A stretch of 64,000 bases of DNA, taken from NCBI GenBank assembly GCA_963082975.1, contig OY720345.1, positions 33,612,611-33,676,610 of the forward strand. The letters run 5' to 3'. Shown piece by piece: positions 58,276 through 64,000 of the stretch (the stretch's first letter is position 1; each line of letters starts with the position of its first letter). This stretch comes from Labia minor (taxonomy: Eukaryota; Arthropoda; Insecta; Dermaptera; Spongiphoridae). The notes under the pieces were generated by a model. It made no database searches, was not told where the DNA came from, and saw only the letters and a list, made by a program, of their open reading frames with translations. A program made the position numbers and the translations under genes.

Positions 58276-61200
58276 TTAATTTTCTGGTCGATTTTGTGGC
58301 ACTCTGGGATAAAGCTAAAAAAAATTAAATTAAAGAATTTTATTAAAAATATATGGAGTAATAAAAAAATAATATTTTATAAAAAGTATTTTCTTAATTT
58401 AAAGTATTTTAAAATCAATATAAGTTTTAATAAAATCTAATTTAAAAAATAATTGATTATTGTTTATTAAATAATTCAATTGATTATATTTTAATCTAAA
58501 AATGTCTTACCCCTAAAAGATTTCTAGGCACATATCCTTCTTTATCGTCAAGTCTAGACCACCACCATTCTCTTTCACAGTCATCTCCTTTACGAAGCAC
58601 TACTAGTCGATCGCCTGCTTTAAAGCTAAGCTCATCGTTATGATGAGCTTCATAATCGAATACAGCAAAAACAGCTCCATTATTTAGGATGCCCAATTTT
58701 TCTTGAACACCTAGAATATTAATAAATAAAAATTAATTAAAATAAATTCTCTATATAGATAATTATTATTATTATTCGATTATTTTTTTTACGTACTGTA
58801 CAAATATTCTGAACATCCGTCATAACCTTCTTCATCTTCTTCGCATTTTTCAGCCGCTGTTTCGTGGTCACTTAATGTCGTTGCAAATATACAAGCTCCA
58901 TGTTCAACCAAAAATCGAACCATTGCTAAATTATTACAAGAAGCAGCACAGTGAAGTGGTGTCCTATTGGAACAGAAAAAATGAGCTTATTTATTTTTTG
59001 AAACCTATAATAAAATTAATAATGAAAATATAAATAATTCAATAAAATACACATATTTAAACATTCTTATTTATGTTTTATTTATTTTTTTATAATTTAT
59101 AGATAAAAATAATTAAATAATATTTAATATATAAAATTATGAAAAATACTTTTTAATTCTTTAGCACATATACTTTTCTATTATCTCCTTAGACCAGAAT
59201 ATATTTTAATGAAAGTTTAAAAATATCTAAAGCTTTTGAACAACCTATGAAAAGACAATGGATATCAAGTCAGTTGTTGCCTAAGCAGAGAATTATTAGA
59301 ACAACGGACCATCTAAGTCTTTATGTCAATCTAATGAAATTATCAAATTTTTAACTGTTAAAATTTAATACATGTGAATACATATATTTATTAATTACCT
59401 TTCTAAAGACATATTTTTAAAATTTTTTAAAGATAAATAAATAAATAATTATTATTTGATTTATTCTAAATCCTAAAAAAATTTAATGATTTTTAAGGCA
59501 AACATACCATCCATCACTATCCTGAGCATTTACATCACATCCAAATTCTACAAGGAACTTGACAATATCAAGATGCCCTGCACAAATGGCATTATGCAAT
59601 GCTGTGATTCCTTCATCGTTGGCTGCACTGGGGTCTGCAACCTATAAAATAAAAAAATATGTTTAAATAAATAAATAAATAAAAAAATAATATGTTTATA
59701 TTCATTTATTTATTAATAATTTATTAAGAAATATATACCTGTGTTGCAGTTTTCCGAACCAGTTCAAGTTCACCCTCCAAGGATGCATCTAGTAAAAGTG
59801 CGAGAGGGTCAAAACTAACTCTTCGAGATTTACTGCCTCCATTTCCAGTCCCTTTGAGATTTCCTTTTCTTCTTCTTACGACTTCTTCAGTTGCTATTAC
59901 TGGTGATTCCTCATCAGCGACTGAGGAATTTGAAGTAGATGTTGGAGCTCTATCTACCTCATCAGGTGGGGGAATTGGAGGAGGAGGTGGAGGTGGAGGT
60001 GGGGGAGGCGATATTAAATCTGCTGGAGGAGTTTCACTCTCAGGAAAATGAAATGCAGGTGGCATTTCAATTCTACGATTCATCGATACATGAACATTTC
60101 CAATCACATTCCCATTGGAATTTGGAACTGGACCATCTGAAAATTAAAATATTAACAATTAAAATTCGGATATTTTTTTGTTTTCATTTAATTAATGCGT
60201 TTCTAGAGAGAAAAAAATTTAACATTATTAAAAGAAAATAGTGTTGATATTTTAAATTAATTATGATATATAAGATGGTCATTTTATATTAAATCAATAA
60301 AATTTAAATAATTGTAATTGATTGACATACTGTGGGAATTTATTGTTCCATTTATTGTTGTTCGGAGCTTTGGATGTTCTGATGGTGAAGTTTTCTTAAT
60401 AGTTAAAGGCCGAGCTTTGATAAAGTTCGTTGATGGTTGAGATTCGATAGTGGCACTTGTATTAGGAATATTAGGAGCAGAGGAACCATTTCCTCTAGTA
60501 CGTATATTTGCAGGTTCTTCGATTGGGGGTTCTGTTGTTGGAGGTGGGGGTGGTAGAGGTTCGCTGTCCACTGATGTCTCAGGACCACTGGAAATTGAAA
60601 AAAAAAATAATTAAATTATTAAAAAATTAAAATATAGTAATTCAAAATTAAATATTTTTATTCTTTTAATATATAATATGAATATTAAATAAAAAATAAA
60701 TATAAAAATGTTAATAATTTTTTATATATTTTGAGAAATAAAAACAAAAAGGAATATTTTATTACCTTAGATGAGAGGTATCTATAACTTCTGGGATAGA
60801 GGGAACAATTACATTTGGAGTTTGCCTAGGAGGTGGTTGAGGTTTGGCTGGAACAGGCGGCTTTGGTGGCAAGGCAGGTCGTTGTTGGAGGGGCGGGGGA
60901 GGTGTTGGGAGAGGTGGCGGAGGTGGTGGCTGTTGTTGTTGGTGAGATTGAGGAAGTTCAGGGGTTCCTAAAGGAGTTGAACTACTTTGCGGAGGTGATA
61001 AAGATTCATTTCGAATATCACGATAAACGCCCTAAAACAAAAAATAAGATCATTTGTATTATTTCGATAATTTTTTTTATAAATTTAAGATAATATTATT
61101 AATGTTATTCATACATTGCAAGATGCATGGTTCAAAACAGATGTGGCAATTTGAGGTGTGGAAGTCAAAATTTGAGGTTGTACTGGATGAACTTTAATTG

Positions 61201-63779
61201 ATGATGTTTGATAAATTGGTGATGGTTTTTGGTGTACATTCGGGGCAACACTGCCCATGGGTTTCTAAAATACAAATTATGGTAATAATTATAAATATTT
61301 ATTTTCATAATAATAATTATATTTAAAGAAAAATGTATTTATTAATAAAATAATTAAAAATAAATATGAAATAAGACTTAGATTAAAGACTAGACGATTA
61401 ATTAATTCATAAATGACTTTGGATTTCAAACATTATTAAATAAATATAATTCTTATTTGGTTTTGAATAAAACAAATCATGACTTTGTTTTTGTCAATAT
61501 TTGTAGTAAAAGTGTAAACGATCGTTGAAAAAAAAACAAATAAAATGCACCTGGTGACCATTTGTTCCAGAAACAGCAGCTACTCCACCCACTGGTTGTC
61601 CTCTTGGATGTAATATTCCGCTTGTATAGTTAGGAAACACCCTAGATGGAAAAAATAAAATTAAAAAAAATTAACCATATGAAAATCATAAATTTTTAAT
61701 GTAACAAGTTGAAAAGGTATAAAATGTATTTTCTTATTGACATTTTTTAATTCATTCTCTTTTTACAATAAGTTCAATAATTTAAAAAAATAATTATATA
61801 TGTAAAATTGATCTTGAAGTAATTCTCAAAATCGTGAATTATTTCTTTGTCCCCAATTCATTCTTTATATTGAAAGAAGTTTAATTTGCTTTTCGGGTAG
61901 ATTTTCTTGAATTCGATATAGTAATTATAAATTTAAATAAAATAATAAATAAAAAATAATAAAAGGAAACAGATTAGTAAGAGATTATTTATTTAAATTG
62001 ACAAAAACGAATATGATTGCATTTAAATTGGATTCTTAATGATCCTCATATACAAATAATTAAAATGTATTTGATTAGCTGCAAGCCAATTTGTGAACAT
62101 GTAGATTCATTTTAATGATTCAATCACTGTGGGAATTAAATAAAAATAAATTACTACAGAATATTATTCAAATCGTAAAAGAGTATTCAGGAAGCATTCG
62201 ATATTTCTTTAAAAAATAGGTATGAAAAATATATAAATTCAAAAATAAGACCTTTTTATTCAATATATATTTTCATTTTTAAAATTTAATATATTATTAA
62301 TAAATTAATAATCTATCACATAAGAATAGAAAGAAAAAAAATTCAAAAGAATTGACAAACTTTTTTATCTTGTTCTCTTCTGATAAAAAAAATTCATTTT
62401 TTTATTTTATTGTGAATTCCAAAATATATTTGTGCTAAATTACGGCTCAAGTTCCTTAATGCTATTCACCTTAAAATGTGTAAATATTTAATTAGGTAAG
62501 TTTTAAGAATTCAAGAGTACATATCTTAAATATATATATTTATACAAGTCTGGAACTATATGAATCCTCGTTTCACTAACTTGTGTGGGGAGATCAATTT
62601 TTAAGTCGAGGTAAAACAAGTGCCATAAAAATTGGAAATTGGTTATTTTTATTTATAATGAAATTTTTGATTTTTATGTTTCTGAGAAATATATAGAATA
62701 AGAATTAAAAAAAGAAATATTTTTATTTTTACTAACTTAAGTGAATCATTTTCTTTTTTTTTTAATTATTTTGTATGTCATGAAAATGCATATTTTTCAA
62801 ATGCTTTAAATGTTTTCGTATTTTAATTTATTCATGTCAGTACTTCTACTATGAACCTTCCCAAATAGAATGATTTATAATTTCCACATACCAATTGATA
62901 TACATTCTCCTCCTTTCTATAAATAAATACATCAAATATTTTAGACAAAATTCAACCATTACAATGATGACATTACTATCAAAAAACTAAAATGACAGCA
63001 TTTTAGTTTTTTGATTAAAGATTGAAGCAATAATGATTAAAATCAAATTATGGCTTGCTTACCTTGGATTAAGAGCAGATTTAGATACAGCAGATGCAGT
63101 TGAGATTGTAGCTGCAACAGATGTTGTCGTGATGATTTCTTGATTAGAAAGTGGAGTTGCATGGCCTTTGTTAACGCCAACTGGAGTACTATGAACTGTC
63201 ATTGCTCCAGTATTATTATTCGAATTTGAAATTGTATTATTATTATTATTAGAAGAACTATGCAGATTATTATTGAGATTATTTTTTGTTTGTAAGTCAG
63301 ATTTTATATAATTTACAGTAAATTTCGTATTATATGGTAATGTTTGATATTTTGGATCTGATTTACTTCCACCAAATTCAGATAACATTTCTTCTTTATC
63401 CTAAAAATAAATAAAAAATAAAAATAAAATTTTTAGAAATTGTTTTTTGTTTAATATTATTACAAATATACGTTAGTACTAAATTACATATTTAAAGTAT
63501 TTTTAACAAATTACCTGAATTTGAGGTTTGGTCCCTGAAGCAACAACATTATTTGTATGGCCGAAAAGTTTGGTGTGCAAATCATCTTGAGAGGAATTTC
63601 CACTTGATTTTTGAATTGGTTTCTCATCCTGAGGCGGTTTAGGCACAGTTGGCACATGCTGAAAAGGTTCTACGGCGGCAATATTCGTTCCAGGGATTTG
63701 CCGAGATACTCCTCCGGGACCAGAATTTCCAATCACTAAATTATTTGTAGGTTGAATCGTTGTAGATGATACAACAGAT
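58276..63779 (-). CDS. ASPP-family protein (apoptosis-stimulating of p53), C-terminal part; 5' end outside the window
   Basis: Eleven exons: 63515-63779, 63063-63400, 61551-61641, 61115-61264, 60766-61031, 60331-60587, 59739-60136, 59508-59641, 58797-58963, 58511-58710 and 58276-58314. They give 767 residues ending at a true stop. The order is Ser/Thr/Asn-rich disordered region, several proline-rich tracts (exons at 60.8 and 59.9 kb), [20 protein letters not shown] (PP1-binding and pre-ankyrin motif), ankyrin repeats ([29 protein letters not shown]), then an SH3 domain ([16 protein letters not shown]...[20 protein letters not shown]) and the tail [12 protein letters not shown]. This is the ASPP1/ASPP2 layout; these proteins bind p53, PP1 and, in flies, Csk. 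The first visible exon starts in phase and has an acceptor at its edge, so more exons lie to the right of the window. Confidence 0.95.
62460..62625. repeat. Dispersed repeat fragment in an ASPP intron
   Basis: AAATATTTAATTAGGTAAGT, TTTAAGAATTCAAGAGTACA and GAGGTAAAACAAGTGCC correspond to 36213-36345 (AAATATTTAATTAGGAATGT, GAGGTAAAACGAGCGCC). The two are diverged copies of one element. Confidence 0.65.
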
Positions 63780-64000
63780 CTAAAGAAAAAAAAATAAATT
63801 TTGTAATTTTTGACAAAAGTTTATTGAATAAACAATATGGATAGAAAGTTTTCTTTCTTTTTTAAATTGTTTATTAATTTTGATATCAATTTTCTTTCAA
63901 ATTCTCTCAAAAATATTTTACCGATTTATTAGTTTTATTTTCAATCTTTCTCCAAGTTCTCAATGACAACCATTGATATTGCCAAAAAAGTATATGATTC

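Noticed and set aside
59854-61093. Plus-strand frames rich in Gly, Arg or Glu
   Set aside because: They are antisense shadows of the proline-rich exons of the ASPP gene.

Overview
The window is a piece of a very AT-rich arthropod nuclear genome, most likely from an insect. The evidence is short GT-AG introns, two secreted pacifastin-type protease inhibitors (a family known from insects and crustaceans), and insect-like transposons (mariner, hAT, MULE, piggyBac-like, copia). An AT-rich parasitoid wasp would fit, but that is inference. I assigned exons by reading both strands and requiring GT-AG sites, preserved frame and family similarity. Six of the seven host genes are complete here; the seventh runs off the right edge.

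Layout. An NPC2-like sterol-binding secreted protein (+, 735-2788) faces a STYX pseudophosphatase gene (-, 3067-4888). Next comes a nested transposon block at 5268-12291: an outer element with CAGTGGCG ends, holding a dead mariner and a MULE remnant, the latter split by a 3.4 kb hAT element with an intact 619-aa transposase. From 12.3 to 17.6 kb there is repeat debris: a hammerhead-like motif, a candidate solo LTR and an 850-bp foldback element. Hexosaminidase D (-, 17603-20778) and RBM48 (-, 23225-24655) follow.

The region 26.2-34.6 kb holds two convergent pacifastin genes. The first encodes one inhibitor domain (+, 26234-29872) and has a 3.45-kb intron filled by a TTAA-flanked piggyBac-like element and a hAT MITE. 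The second encodes four domains (-, 30469-34581). In the second gene each complete internal inhibitor domain is one phase 1-1 exon, two adjacent exons are identical copies, and a further exon has decayed. This shows exon birth and death in an inhibitor array and is the most interesting host feature of the window.

After a repeat-rich spacer comes a young copia element with two identical 153-bp LTRs (38160-42424). A divergent RAD21-type cohesin kleisin follows in 15 exons (-, 43125-51781), its introns holding MITEs and a tRNA-derived SINE. About 5 kb of mostly featureless AT-rich DNA then separates it from the 3' part of an ASPP (p53-binding protein 2 family) gene (-, 58276-63779 and beyond).

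The host genes serve unrelated functions: lipid transport, pseudophosphatase signalling, glycan hydrolysis, minor-intron splicing, protease inhibition, cohesion and p53/PP1 regulation. Only the two pacifastin genes look functionally linked.
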